64,000 bases of DNA from Aneurinibacillus soli (GTDB lineage: Bacteria; Bacillota; Bacilli; Aneurinibacillales; Aneurinibacillaceae), in NCBI RefSeq assembly GCF_002355375.1, contig NZ_AP017312.1, positions 594,001-658,000 of the forward strand, given 5' to 3'. A program made the translations under genes and the position numbers. This document shows positions 51,171-60,290 of this stretch, piece by piece. The notes beneath the pieces are model-generated. The model made no database searches. It saw only the letters and a list, made by a program, of their open reading frames with translations, and had not been told where the DNA came from. Every line of letters begins with the position of its first letter. The first letter of the stretch is position 1.

Positions 51171-53969
51171 ATGAGCAAGAAGAAACAGGGGAAACTTCCC
51201 GCTTTAGCAGTTCTGTCTACAATGGCGTTTGCTGGTTTGTTTATGTCATCTGCACAAGCGGCAACGATTGACAACGCACAATTGAGAGATGTAACGATTG
51301 CATCTACAGCTAATAACGCAACGATTAATTTTAATGGAACGACATCTGTAACTGGAAACGTGCAGGTAAATGCCCAAGCAACGTTAGGTGGGAACAGTAT
51401 TAATCCACTTCAGAATGCTAATGTTGTGCTGAACACAACAAGCCTGACGGCAAACATTCCACTTGGAAATAATGTAACGGCTACACAACAAGTTACAGTC
51501 GGTGGAAGTCAGGGAGGTCCAAACGTTATAGTTAAAACGGCAGCACCAGCTGCAGACAAGATTACAGTTACGAATAACAACAGCCCAGCTAGTGATACAG
51601 TGGTAGTTACAGGATTGACCAGTGGCGACATAATCAAAGTTTACAACGGTGCCACAGGAGGAAGTTCAATCGGAACGGCTACAGCTGGAAGTAATGGGAC
51701 TGCAACTATAACCATTCAACAGCTTGGAACTGCTACGGGTAGTGTATGGGTAACACGTAAACAAGGCAATTATGAGGAAAGCGCACGAGTAGAAAAAGCG
51801 TATAGTGCTGAAAATAGCCTTACTAATGCTGTAACAGCTGTGGAAGGGAAAATTGATGCACTGCCAGCAGTAACAGCACTAGTATTGGCAGACAAAACAG
51901 CAGTCAATGAAGCGAAAGCAGCTTATGATACGCTGACAATTGAGCAAAAAGCTCAAGTAGCAGCTGGTAAAGTAACGAAACTGAATGATGCGGTAGCTAA
52001 GATTGCAGCTCTGGAAGCAACAACAGCAGATCAAGCAACGGCGGCCCCAGTGAAAGAAAGTATTGCGGCATTACCTGCAAAAGCAGAGGTAACGCTAAAT
52101 GACAAACCAGCAGTGACAAGTGCACGGGCAGCGTACACTGCGTTAACAGCGACACAAAAAGCCCTGGTGGGAGACATCACGAAGTTGACTGATGCAGAAG
52201 AAGCGATTGCGACTCTGGAAGCAACAACAGCAGATCAAGCAGCAGCGGCCCCAGTGAAAGAAAGTATTGCGGCATTACCTGCAAAAGCAGAGGTAAAGCT
52301 AAATGACAAACCAGCAGTGACAAGTGCACGAGCAGCGTACACGGCATTAACCAATGCACAAAAAGCTCTAGTGGGAGACATCACGAAGCTGGCTGATGCA
52401 GAAGCAGCGATTGCGGCTTTGGAAGCAGCAGCAGTAGATCAAGCAGCAGCGGCCCCAGTGAAAGAAAGTATTGCGGCATTACCTGCAAAAGCGGATGTAA
52501 CTCTAGCTAACAAAACGGCAGTGACAAATGCACGAGCAGCGTACATGGCATTAACCAATGCACAAAAAGCTCTAGTGGGAGACATCACGAAGCTGACTGA
52601 TGCAGAAGCAGCGATTGCGGCTTTGGAAGCAGCAGCAGTAGATCAAGCAGCAGCGGCCCTAGTGAAAGCAAGTATTGCGGCATTATCTGCAAAAGCAGAG
52701 GTAACGCTAAATGACAAACCAGCAGTGACAAGTGCACGGGCAGCGTACACTGCGTTAACAGCGACACAAAAAGCTCTGGTGGGAGACATCACGAAGCTGG
52801 CTGATGCAGAAGCAGCGATTGCGGCTTTGGAAGCAGCAGCAGCAGTAGATCAAGCAACGGCGGCCCTAGTGAAAGAAAGTATTGCGGCATTACCTGCAAA
52901 AGCAGAGGTAACGCTAAATGACAAACCAGCAGTGACAAGTGCACGAGCAGCGTACACGGCATTAACCAATGCACAAAAAGCTCTAGTGGGAGACATCACG
53001 AAGCTGGCTGATGCAGAAGCAGCGATTGCGGCTTTGGAAGCAGCAGCAGTAGATCAAGCAGCAGCGGATCCAGTGAAAGTAAGTATTGCGGCATTACCTG
53101 CAAAAGCGGATGTAACTCTAGCTAACAAAACGGCAGTGACAAATGCACGAGCAGCGTACACTGCGTTAACAGCGACACAAAAAGCTCTAGTGGGAGACAT
53201 CACGAAGCTGACTGATGCAGAAGCAGCGATTGCGGCTTTGGAAGCAGCAGCAGCAGTAGATCAAGCAGCAGCGGCCCTAGTGAAAGAAAGTATTGCGGCA
53301 TTATCTGCAAAAGCGGATGTAACTCTAGCTAACAAAACGGCAGTGACAAATGCACGAGCAGCGTACATGGCATTAACCAATGCACAAAAAGCTCTAGTGG
53401 GAGACATCACGAAGCTGACTGATGCAGAAGCAGCGATTGCAGCTCTGGAAGCAGCAGCGGCGCTAAATGACAACAAAATCACTGAAGCAAATCAAGCGCT
53501 AGCTGCACACACAGAAGGAACAGGTGTAGATCAAGCAGCGAAAGCAGACCGTGATGCACTGGGGGCGGCAATCGCAACAGCGCAAGGTGTATACGATGCG
53601 CGTGCTACAAAAACAGCAGCAGAGTTGAGCGCTGCAACAGCATCATTAAATGATGCTTTAACCACATTTAATGATGCAGTAATTACAGAAGCAGAAGCAA
53701 CACCTACCACTCTTACAATTGACAATAAAAATGCTGGTTCTACAGCAAATACAACTATCACGTTAGACAATGCTACAGGTGAAACGCTTAATCTTGTAGG
53801 TGAAGATGATGAAATAGCGACTGTCTCTGTAGATAATGATACAGGTGAAGTTACTGTAACAAGTGTTGACGACGGAACATATACACTTACCGTTCAAGTT
53901 ATGAAGGGTGGTAAAGTTGTAAGAACTGTCGATGTGACTGTGACGGTTTCTAATCAAATTCTTTTATAA
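51171..53969 (+). CDS. Secreted long repeat protein with helical 68-residue repeats
   Basis: 932 aa from ATG 51171 (AGGAGG eight nt upstream). Signal peptide ends SAQAAT. Residues ~30-210 are beta-rich and similar in style to the end of the preceding protein. One divergent and seven near-identical helical repeats follow (~215-764) with the pattern VKESIAALPAKAEVTLNDKP then TALTATQKALVGDITKLTDAE. The end (~845-932) looks like a bacterial Ig-like domain. Such helical rods lift domains from the wall in many Paenibacillaceae. It has no SLH of its own, so it may be held by the SLH protein encoded just upstream. Confidence 0.85.
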   Translation: MSKKKQGKLPALAVLSTMAFAGLFMSSAQAATIDNAQLRDVTIASTANNATINFNGTTSVTGNVQVNAQATLGGNSINPLQNANVVLNTTSLTANIPLGNNVTATQQVTVGGSQGGPNVIVKTAAPAADKITVTNNNSPASDTVVVTGLTSGDIIKVYNGATGGSSIGTATAGSNGTATITIQQLGTATGSVWVTRKQGNYEESARVEKAYSAENSLTNAVTAVEGKIDALPAVTALVLADKTAVNEAKAAYDTLTIEQKAQVAAGKVTKLNDAVAKIAALEATTADQATAAPVKESIAALPAKAEVTLNDKPAVTSARAAYTALTATQKALVGDITKLTDAEEAIATLEATTADQAAAAPVKESIAALPAKAEVKLNDKPAVTSARAAYTALTNAQKALVGDITKLADAEAAIAALEAAAVDQAAAAPVKESIAALPAKADVTLANKTAVTNARAAYMALTNAQKALVGDITKLTDAEAAIAALEAAAVDQAAAALVKASIAALSAKAEVTLNDKPAVTSARAAYTALTATQKALVGDITKLADAEAAIAALEAAAAVDQATAALVKESIAALPAKAEVTLNDKPAVTSARAAYTALTNAQKALVGDITKLADAEAAIAALEAAAVDQAAADPVKVSIAALPAKADVTLANKTAVTNARAAYTALTATQKALVGDITKLTDAEAAIAALEAAAAVDQAAAALVKESIAALSAKADVTLANKTAVTNARAAYMALTNAQKALVGDITKLTDAEAAIAALEAAAALNDNKITEANQALAAHTEGTGVDQAAKADRDALGAAIATAQGVYDARATKTAAELSAATASLNDALTTFNDAVITEAEATPTTLTIDNKNAGSTANTTITLDNATGETLNLVGEDDEIATVSVDNDTGEVTVTSVDDGTYTLTVQVMKGGKVVRTVDVTVTVSNQILL
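52029..53462 (+). repeat. Tandem array, seven units of 204-207 bp inside the repeat gene
   Basis: Units start with GATCAAGCA at 52029, 52233, 52437, 52641, 52848, 53052 and 53259; lengths 204, 204, 204, 207, 204, 207 and ~204 bp, the 207s having one extra Ala codon. Two unit types alternate: one with EVTLNDKPAVTSARAAY (units 1, 2, 4, 5; K for T in unit 2), one with DVTLANKTAVTNARAAY (3, 6, 7). An older divergent unit lies just upstream (from ~51811). Confidence 0.93.
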
Positions 53970-53995
53970 AAATGAAACGAAACGTTACTTCATAA

Positions 53996-54016
53996 GCTCA
54001 TACTCCCAGTATGAGC
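53996..54016 (+). other. Perfect 9-bp hairpin after the repeat gene
   Basis: GCTCATACT-CCC-AGTATGAGC. There is no T tract after it; it may protect the 3' end of the mRNA together with the next hairpin. Confidence 0.6.
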
Positions 54017-54032
54017 GAAAGAGGTGGAGACT

Positions 54033-54085
54033 AAACCCCGTGGTATGACTTCGTAGATTCGAAGCCCTCCACGGGGTTTTCTTTG
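54033..54085 (+). terminator. Probable terminator after the repeat gene
   Basis: AACCCCGTGG (54033-54042) pairs with CCACGGGGTT (54069-54078), with an inner CTTCG/CGAAG pair, then TTTCTTT. Confidence 0.75.
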
Positions 54086-54586
54086 AACTGGGATATCCCA
54101 CTGAATGGATTTACTCGTGGACAGGTGGTAGGGTCGGCAGTCGATAGTACTATCCAGCAATATTGTAATGATCATGGAATAAACCTTGGCAATCGACCAA
54201 TGGCTGCCATGGGGTTTGGGGATACGTTCTTCATCTCAACCTTTAAGATAGGTTCGAATGCGGCCATTACATTGGGCGGTAACGATTGGTCCTTCTTTTT
54301 CCCAACTAGTCACTTCACGGGTATAGATGAAGACCGCTTAAAAAATCGAACCTTTACTGTTAGTGATGGGGTAAATACGGCAACTGTATTATTGGAATGG
54401 CAGTACCTAGATATGGATGATTTGATTGGTGATATTAATGACCAATTAAGTAACGCCTCTGTATCTGCCTCGGCAGTTAAAGTGAATGAAAATCAGTTTA
54501 AAATTATCGCGACATTGGCTAAAGTCAAGCTTACCATTGGAGGGGCAAACAAAGACCAATTTTTTGATGTCTTCCAGACTCAGTAA
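54083..54586 (+). pseudogene. Uncharacterised open frame, probably a 5'-truncated surface/flagellar-like gene
   Basis: 167 codons from a TTG that lies in the tail of a terminator and lacks a ribosome site; no ATG or GTG start is convincing (first ATG 54200). The protein part reads like a real globular domain: ~75-165 has NRTFTVSDGVNTATVLLEW, then MDDLIGDINDQLSNASVSA and a final beta region, a pattern like small inserts in flagellin/hook-associated proteins. It may be the remnant of a larger gene cut by rearrangement. Function unknown. Confidence 0.4.
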
Positions 54587-54642
54587 GTTTACTTGATTTC
54601 TCTGTACTGATGACATTATATAAGTACTGTCGTGAGTGATAT

Positions 54643-54682
54643 GTGGGCAAAGTCCTTGATAAATGAGGATTTTGCTCTTCTG
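54643..54682 (+). terminator. Weak terminator-like hairpin
   Basis: GCAAAGTCCT pairs with AGGATTTTGC around a TTGATAAATG loop; no clear T run. Confidence 0.4.
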
Positions 54683-54756
54683 CCGAAATGGTGAGAAAAT
54701 TGTTAAGAAACTACAAATTCTTCAATCGAGGGACACAAAAACACAGTAATACAAAT

Positions 54757-54800
54757 AAGAGGGACGACAGCCTGATAGCAGGGTGTCGTCCCTCTTTGTA
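54757..54800. terminator. Strong hairpin, probable bidirectional terminator
   Basis: Perfect 13-bp stem AAGAGGGACGACA / TGTCGTCCCTCTT. The T tract is short on plus; on minus it follows the coiled-coil gene 52 nt after its stop and has TTATTTGTA beyond. Confidence 0.7.
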
Positions 54801-54851
54801 TTCACGGCATCAGGCGGATAGAAAGAAGTGGTAACTGGTTATGAGAGGAAT

Positions 54852-55325
54852 CTAGTTTTTGAGTTTGCTACTTAAGACGGCAACTTCCGCTTCCAGTTCG
54901 TCTACTCGGTCGGTCGTCCGGTTTAGACGAAAGTCCATGCGTTCCAGGCGATGCATGCTGTGCACCACTTCATCGAGTTTCTCCGTAGCAGACGTAACCT
55001 CTAGCCGAATTGCTTCTACAGCAGGGGCCAATTCACTGTTGTGTGCGGTCTGGTTCTTCACAATGCGGATCTCGTCTTTAACTGTGAAGATTTCATTTTT
55101 CATCGTGTGGATCTCGTCTGTAACAGTAGTGAACTGCTCGTTCATACCGTTTTCTAACGTATCCATGCGTTGATCCAGTTTTCGCACATCGCCTTGCAAC
55201 CCTTTTACATCATCTTGTAGTCCCTTGACCTCGCCTTGTAGTCCTTTTACTTCACTTTGCAGACCTTTCACGTCACTCTGAATGTCTTGTACGACGGACA
55301 GGATTATATTTAACTTTTCCTCCAT
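54852..55325 (-). CDS. Small coiled-coil protein with VKGLQ heptad repeats
   Basis: 157 aa, almost wholly charged helix. Residues ~15-50 have four exact-length heptads of the kind (D/E)VKGLQ(S/G/D), then further coiled coil to the end (MDTLENGMNEQF, VDELEAEVAVLSSKL). No signal peptide or membrane segment, so it is probably cytoplasmic. Similar short coiled-coil proteins with such repeats are common and unnamed in Paenibacillaceae. The start ATG (55325) is preceded by AAAGGAAG on the minus strand. It stands alone between terminator and the acetylation pair. Confidence 0.75.
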   Translation of the reverse strand: MEEKLNIILSVVQDIQSDVKGLQSEVKGLQGEVKGLQDDVKGLQGDVRKLDQRMDTLENGMNEQFTTVTDEIHTMKNEIFTVKDEIRIVKNQTAHNSELAPAVEAIRLEVTSATEKLDEVVHSMHRLERMDFRLNRTTDRVDELEAEVAVLSSKLKN

Positions 55326-55375
55326 AACCAGCTTCCTTTCTTATTTTTTTCTTGTGTCTCTCTATTGTATCATCA

Positions 55376-56377
55376 TTACGGCATCACACGGATAATCTCT
55401 TTGGCCCCATGTTCATTCACATGATTGGCATCCCGGAAATAGGCATCCTCAAGCGTCGGTGGAATCACGGTGAATGAAGCGCCAGCCTGTGTTGCCTCCG
55501 TTTGCATACGTGCCCGGAACGCTGCCTGCTGCTGTCCGTACGTTGCTTTCATTACTTGTTCAAAAGCCTGCGTGCGCGGCAGTTGAACGATCGTTATCTG
55601 TACCCCTCGTTTCGCCAGTTTTCCGACTAGCTTATGAAAGGCGTTCGCCTGTGGTCCATCCAGACGATAGTCCTTCATCCAGCGGTCGGCTACAATCCTG
55701 GCATACGCAGGGCCAAGGTGAGCGGGTTCGCGACCTGGAACTGGCGGCAAGCCCCAACGGTACTCGTACTTGTCACGTGGCTCTTGTGGTAGTTTCCCGT
55801 CCCACCACTGCTTCGCAAGCTGTGTCCACACATCACGCAGCCCGTACGCATACAACAGCTGTCCAAATACAAGATCAGCCTTGTCTGCCACATGCGGAGC
55901 CCCCATTCGCTCAGACAGGGTAGCGAAGTAGCGGAATTTTGCATCGGACTTTATATCGACGCTGTTTACCTGGTGCTCGTTAACTGCTATGATCACGCGT
56001 TTCAGATTCGGCAGCTTGTCTGCTGCTTCTTCATATAGGTGTAACATATCAACGGCCTTGCCGCCGCTTACACTCAGATTGAAAATCTCATCTGGCGCTA
56101 CCCCGTAGTGCGCCGCAAGCAACGGGGGGCGAAGTGCATCCATACTTTGCGAGTCGCCAAGGATCAGGACTTTAATGCGATCCGGGTTTTGCCGGGCGAG
56201 TCGCTCCTGCACATTCGCAATCTGGCCGAGGAAACTGGCCGGACTTGTGCCGTACAGTGCCGGATTGCGGAATAAGAAAAGTTCAGCCAGCAAAAGGAAC
56301 ACAACTCCCCATAAGAAACCGCGTACAACCCGGCGTTTTCGAGTTGGATGATTAGAACTGGAAATAGATGAAATCAT
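55376..56377 (-). CDS. SGNH-fold membrane-anchored acetyltransferase partner (DltD/PatB/AlgX-like)
   Basis: 333 aa. One N-terminal membrane segment (about 19-36) and an outer SGNH domain: block I LILGDSQSMD (71-80) with the nucleophile Ser, a GGK motif, and block V DANHVNEHGA with catalytic Asp and His near the end. Such proteins receive acetyl groups from an MBOAT channel and put them on an envelope polysaccharide. Its start overlaps the MBOAT gene end by 26 nt. In B. anthracis a similar PatA/PatB pair acetylates the secondary wall polysaccharide that holds S-layer proteins. Confidence 0.82.
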   Translation of the reverse strand: MISSISSSNHPTRKRRVVRGFLWGVVFLLLAELFLFRNPALYGTSPASFLGQIANVQERLARQNPDRIKVLILGDSQSMDALRPPLLAAHYGVAPDEIFNLSVSGGKAVDMLHLYEEAADKLPNLKRVIIAVNEHQVNSVDIKSDAKFRYFATLSERMGAPHVADKADLVFGQLLYAYGLRDVWTQLAKQWWDGKLPQEPRDKYEYRWGLPPVPGREPAHLGPAYARIVADRWMKDYRLDGPQANAFHKLVGKLAKRGVQITIVQLPRTQAFEQVMKATYGQQQAAFRARMQTEATQAGASFTVIPPTLEDAYFRDANHVNEHGAKEIIRVMP

Positions 56378-57815
56378 GTTTTTCCCCTTTAATCATAGCA
56401 ATTATAAGTAGGACAACCCCGGCATACACAAGCCCGCGCACGGGAGCGGGGACGAAGCGATGCCACGTTGCTGCAATGACCCTTTCATGCTTGCGGAATC
56501 CGTATTCGAGCAGATGCACCCCATATAAGATCACAGCAAGCGTGAGTGGAGCAGACTGGGCGCTCGCCTGTGTGATCAGGCTGGATAAACCGTCAGAAGG
56601 CGTGAACATCGTTTTTACGTAGACGAGTGCGCTCGCTACACTATCCGCTCGGAAGAACACCCATGTAATCATAGTTAGATGGAAAAAGACAAAGACGGCA
56701 CATACATGATACAGGGCCGAAATAAGACGCTCGACCGCAGCCGGAACAGCAGGCACGCGGGCAAGCAGACGACGCAGTGCAGTCGCATACCATTTATGGG
56801 CGATAGATAGCAATCCGTGTAGTGCCCCCCAGATGACAAATGTCCACATCGCTCCATGCCACAGGCCGGAGATGAGCATCGCGGCGAGCAGGTTCACATC
56901 CTGACGGACACGCCCTTTGCGCGAACCGCCGAGTGGAATGTAAATATAATCCCGTATCCAACTCGATAGCGTAATATGCCAGCGCCGCCAGAACTCGGTG
57001 GCACTCGCACTGATGTAAGGGCTCATGAAGTTCATCGGCAGTCGATAGCCGAACAAATAGCCGAACCCGACTGCCATATCACTGTAGGCGGAGAAGTCTG
57101 CGTAGATCTGGAATCCGAACAAGTACGCCCCAATCCAGGCTTCCATCGTCGTTAATTGCCCTGGATTATGGAAGTACGGCAGCACCATGGGAGCGAGTTG
57201 GTCGGCGATCATAATTTTCTTGGCGAGCCCCCATATAATGAGATAGACGCCGTACTTGAAGTCAGCTGTGCTGACGGGAAGAGAAGTCGTACGTTCGACT
57301 TGCGGCATGAATTCCTGCCCACGCATGATCGGCCCTGCAAGCTGATGGGGAAAGAATGAGATGAACACCCAGAACCTCAAGAACGAGTGAGCCGGTTCTG
57401 TACGTTCCTTATATACATCCACCAGATAGGCAATGAGTTGGAACGTATAGAAGGAAATCCCGATGGGCAGCACGATGCGTGTCCAGAAACTGTCCGGCGT
57501 GACAAATGTCAGGCCAGATAAAGATTCCAGATTATGAATGATGAACATCGAGTATTTAAAGAATGCCAGGTTGGTGACATTCAGGCTAATGCCAAGTACA
57601 AGCCACAGCCGTGCCCGGCCACGGCGTATCTGACGCGCCAGTACGTATGACAAAAACGATACACTGAGGAACAGGGCTAGGAATCCCCAGCTCGCTGCGC
57701 CGTAGAACAAGCAGCTAGCGACCGCCAGTATGCCAAGCCGCGCTGGACGAAACAGATGATAGGCCAGAAACGTAAGTACGAATAAGAAGAAAAATTCTGG
57801 TGTATGAAAAAGCAT
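56352..57815 (-). CDS. MBOAT-family membrane O-acyltransferase
   Basis: 487 aa with about eleven membrane segments. MBOAT/AlgI-type motifs: PIGISFYTFQLIAYLVDVYK, FPHQLAGPIMRG, YADFSAYSDMAVGFGYLFG, FWRRWHITLSSWIRDYIYIPLGG and the catalytic histidine in SGLWHGAMWTFVIWG. It passes acetyl groups from inside the cell across the membrane to the SGNH partner encoded next. The polymer modified is not given by sequence; with an S-layer locus nearby, the secondary wall polysaccharide is the best guess. Divergent from the S41 protease gene. Confidence 0.92.
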   Translation of the reverse strand: MLFHTPEFFFLFVLTFLAYHLFRPARLGILAVASCLFYGAASWGFLALFLSVSFLSYVLARQIRRGRARLWLVLGISLNVTNLAFFKYSMFIIHNLESLSGLTFVTPDSFWTRIVLPIGISFYTFQLIAYLVDVYKERTEPAHSFLRFWVFISFFPHQLAGPIMRGQEFMPQVERTTSLPVSTADFKYGVYLIIWGLAKKIMIADQLAPMVLPYFHNPGQLTTMEAWIGAYLFGFQIYADFSAYSDMAVGFGYLFGYRLPMNFMSPYISASATEFWRRWHITLSSWIRDYIYIPLGGSRKGRVRQDVNLLAAMLISGLWHGAMWTFVIWGALHGLLSIAHKWYATALRRLLARVPAVPAAVERLISALYHVCAVFVFFHLTMITWVFFRADSVASALVYVKTMFTPSDGLSSLITQASAQSAPLTLAVILYGVHLLEYGFRKHERVIAATWHRFVPAPVRGLVYAGVVLLIIAMIKGEKHDFIYFQF

Positions 57816-57984
57816 GATGATCCTTTCTTTTATAAGCTCATGTCTGTCATTTCAAACACAAATATTGTATCATACTGTGCGCAGGAGCATACAGAATTGC
57901 GCACGGAAAAAGGATAGGACACCTGGTTGTCGAACCAGTATACAGGGAGAGTTGAAACCAGAGAGGAAGTTGACGAATTACGTG

Positions 57985-59433
57985 ATGAGAAAACGAGTCG
58001 CTACGACGGCGTTAGCAGGCGCGATTATATGGACAGCAGCGTTTGGCACGGCTCCGGTATGGGCACAAGATGTGACGGCGAACGCCTACACAGAGCAGGA
58101 AGCGCGTATTCATGAAGTGCTCCAGAAAATATTGAATGGTCACGTTAACAATAATTTGGATATAAAGAAACTGACAGATGGAGCGATTCGGGGCATCGTA
58201 GCAGAGACGGGTGACCCGTACACCGCATACTTTACGGATGATGAGTTTACGAATTTCATTGGAGAAGTGGAAGGTCAATTCTCCGGGATCGGGATTTATG
58301 TGGCGCAGCGTAATCAGTCATTTTTTGTGGATAGTGTGGTCACAGACTCCCCGGCCAGCAAAGCCGACTTGCGTTCCGGTGATGAGATTGTTGTCATAAA
58401 TGGTCAGAAGATCGCTGGGAAGACAATTGATGAAGTAACGGAAGAGATGAAAGGACAGTCAGGCACTCAGGTAGAATTACAGGTGCGTCGCCACAATCAG
58501 TTGATTACGAAAATCGTGAAGCGAGAAGATATGCAGACATCTCCGGTAGACAGCATCATGCTCGATGGCAAAATCGGGTACATGACGCTCTATACGTTTT
58601 CATATAATATCGCCGATGTGTTCAAAGAGCAGCTGGCGCGCTTGCAGAAAGACGGCATGAAAAGCTTGATTATCGACTTGCGCGATAACCCGGGTGGCCA
58701 TATTGAAGGGGCGATCGACATTGCGGATTTGTTTGTTGAGCATGGAACATTGGTCAACATGGTCAGTCGCAGCGGGAAGAAACTTTCAATTCCAGCTACA
58801 GGCAAAGGAACAGCGATCCCCATGGTCGTCCTGGTGAATGGCAATACAGCCAGCGCATCCGAAATTTTGACCGGGGCACTTCAAGATCATGGAGCGGCCC
58901 GTATTATGGGAACCAAAACATTCGGCAAAGGTACTGTGCAGGAGATTACGCCGCTTGATAAGGGTGGTGTGCTGAAAATGACAGTAGAGGAATATTTCTC
59001 TCCGAATATGCACAAGATCAACGGCATCGGCCTCGTACCGGACGATGTGGTGCAGAATCCGAATGAGCAGGTCGTGAAGGCCATTACATATCTTACAGGG
59101 GCTACCTCACTGCATCTGTTCGCAGATGGAAAAGTAAGCTTCAGCGGATTTCCGCCTGCAGTGACCCCGTTCGCCAAGCAAGTCAATGGACGCTGGTACA
59201 TAGCACTGCGTCCATTCGCACAGGCATACGGCTATCGGATCAGCTGGGATGGTGCAAAGCAGCAGGCCGCACTCCGTATTGGAGAAACCGAGCGCAAATA
59301 CGCCGTGCAGGGCAATCCACATGTACGCAGTGAGAACGGAATGACCTGGGTAGCGCTTGATCAGCTGGATCGAGACTTTACTGCGATTAGCCTGGAGAAA
59401 AAAGAAGCAGAATTGCTTGTTCATATAAAGTAG
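57985..59433 (+). CDS. S41-family C-terminal processing protease with PDZ and copper-amine-oxidase-like domain
   Basis: 482 aa from ATG 57985 (GTG 57982 or TTG 57970 possible; GAGAGGAAG lies at 57961-57969). Signal peptide ends PVWAQ. Residues ~95-180 are a PDZ domain (FSGIGIYVAQ, LRSGDEIVVING); ~195-370 the S41 core with catalytic Ser in NTASASEIL (S290) and Lys in FGKGTVQ (K315). The tail ~385-482 resembles a copper-amine-oxidase N-terminal-like domain (WYIALRPFAQAYGY), as on the S-layer protein. It cleaves exported proteins, like CtpA/CtpB; the target is unknown. 57816-57984 has no other gene. Confidence 0.9.
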   Translation: MRKRVATTALAGAIIWTAAFGTAPVWAQDVTANAYTEQEARIHEVLQKILNGHVNNNLDIKKLTDGAIRGIVAETGDPYTAYFTDDEFTNFIGEVEGQFSGIGIYVAQRNQSFFVDSVVTDSPASKADLRSGDEIVVINGQKIAGKTIDEVTEEMKGQSGTQVELQVRRHNQLITKIVKREDMQTSPVDSIMLDGKIGYMTLYTFSYNIADVFKEQLARLQKDGMKSLIIDLRDNPGGHIEGAIDIADLFVEHGTLVNMVSRSGKKLSIPATGKGTAIPMVVLVNGNTASASEILTGALQDHGAARIMGTKTFGKGTVQEITPLDKGGVLKMTVEEYFSPNMHKINGIGLVPDDVVQNPNEQVVKAITYLTGATSLHLFADGKVSFSGFPPAVTPFAKQVNGRWYIALRPFAQAYGYRISWDGAKQQAALRIGETERKYAVQGNPHVRSENGMTWVALDQLDRDFTAISLEKKEAELLVHIK

Positions 59434-59503
59434 ATAGAAAAACACGACCTTTGTAAGACATAAGCGTATAACTTAACAGAAAAAACAAAGGGAGGAAGTA
59501 ATT

Positions 59504-59983
59504 GTGAATAAATGGGGATACGGAATTACCGGAGCGGCAATAGCCTTTACTGTCGGACTCGTATCGGTCGGGACAGCGGCACCAACTGAGCCGGGAACAG
59601 AAGGAGATCCCGTTGTAACGCGCAGCTATGTGGAGCAGGTGCGTCAAGAGTTAGTCAAACTCATTCAGGCAGCACCGCAGCAGCCTTCCTCACCCACTTC
59701 GACAGGTAGTACGACATCATACACCGTAGAGAAAGTGACGGCAGGCAAAACCATTACGGGAATGGAAGGCACAGAATTCATTGTGCGCACCGGACAGGTT
59801 AAAGCGGTGACGCCGGGTGAGGACTATACCATCCCGGACTTGACGAGTGGGACAAGTATGCCGGATGGCGAAGCCGTGCCGCATGATCATCTGCTACTTA
59901 TTCCGCGTGCGGACGGACGCGGTCTTACGGTAACAAGTGGCAAAGCAGACATTATCGTGCGTGGCGACTACAAGGTCCAATAG
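59504..59983 (+). CDS. Small exported protein of unknown function
   Basis: 159 aa, GTG start after GGAGGAAG. Signal-like N-terminus (~1-25) and then the motif PTEPGTEGDPVVTRSYVEQV, which recurs in unnamed Bacilli proteins as a short helical cap; a Ser/Pro/Thr linker (~60-72) leads to a beta domain (~73-159) with EGTEFIVRTGQVKAV and PHDHLLLIPRADGRGL. No enzyme motif is seen. It lies 70 nt after the S41 gene and could be co-transcribed with it. Confidence 0.7.
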   Translation: MNKWGYGITGAAIAFTVGLVSVGTAAPTEPGTEGDPVVTRSYVEQVRQELVKLIQAAPQQPSSPTSTGSTTSYTVEKVTAGKTITGMEGTEFIVRTGQVKAVTPGEDYTIPDLTSGTSMPDGEAVPHDHLLLIPRADGRGLTVTSGKADIIVRGDYKVQ

Positions 59984-59988
59984 AATGA

Positions 59989-60017
59989 TTGACAGTTAAA
60001 TAAAAATAAGATATATT
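59989..60017 (+). promoter_or_regulatory. Sigma-A promoter of the metK transcript
   Basis: Consensus TTGACA (59989-59994), 17-nt spacer, TATATT (60012-60017), placed just before the riboswitch. Confidence 0.85.
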
Positions 60018-60031
60018 CGTTTAGAATGAAG

Positions 60032-60222
60032 ACCCTATATCCCGAGAAGGTGGAGGGACTGGCCCGATGAAACCCGGCAACCTCATTGCCGCATATGGCG
60101 GTGAACGGTGCTAACCAGCAGAAGGCATGATTTTTTATGCTGTTTCTGGAAGATAAAGGGCAAAGATTGAGTAAAAATCAACCCTTTTCCAGATGCCAGG
60201 CAATTGGAAAAGGTTTTTTACT
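60032..60222 (+). promoter_or_regulatory. SAM-I (S-box) riboswitch with terminator, upstream of metK
   Basis: The conserved S-box core is present: CCGAGAAGGTGGAGGGACTG, GATGAAACCCGGCAACC, GGTGCTAACC and the closing GGAAGATAAAGGG (to 60160). It is followed by an intrinsic terminator, CCTTTTCCA (60183-60191) with TGGAAAAGG (60205-60213) and six T. When SAM is plentiful the aptamer closes and transcription stops before metK. With promoter and terminator it accounts for the 59984-60290 gap. Confidence 0.97.
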
Positions 60223-60290
60223 GCTTTGCAAAATGGGTTCGGGAAGGGACCATCAAATAAAATAAAAGCAACTAAAAGGAGGTCGTGAAC

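Noticed and set aside
52029-53462. Regular repeats considered as a CRISPR array
   Set aside because: Units are ~204 bp, in frame, and encode helical protein repeats; there are no short repeats with unique spacers and no cas genes.
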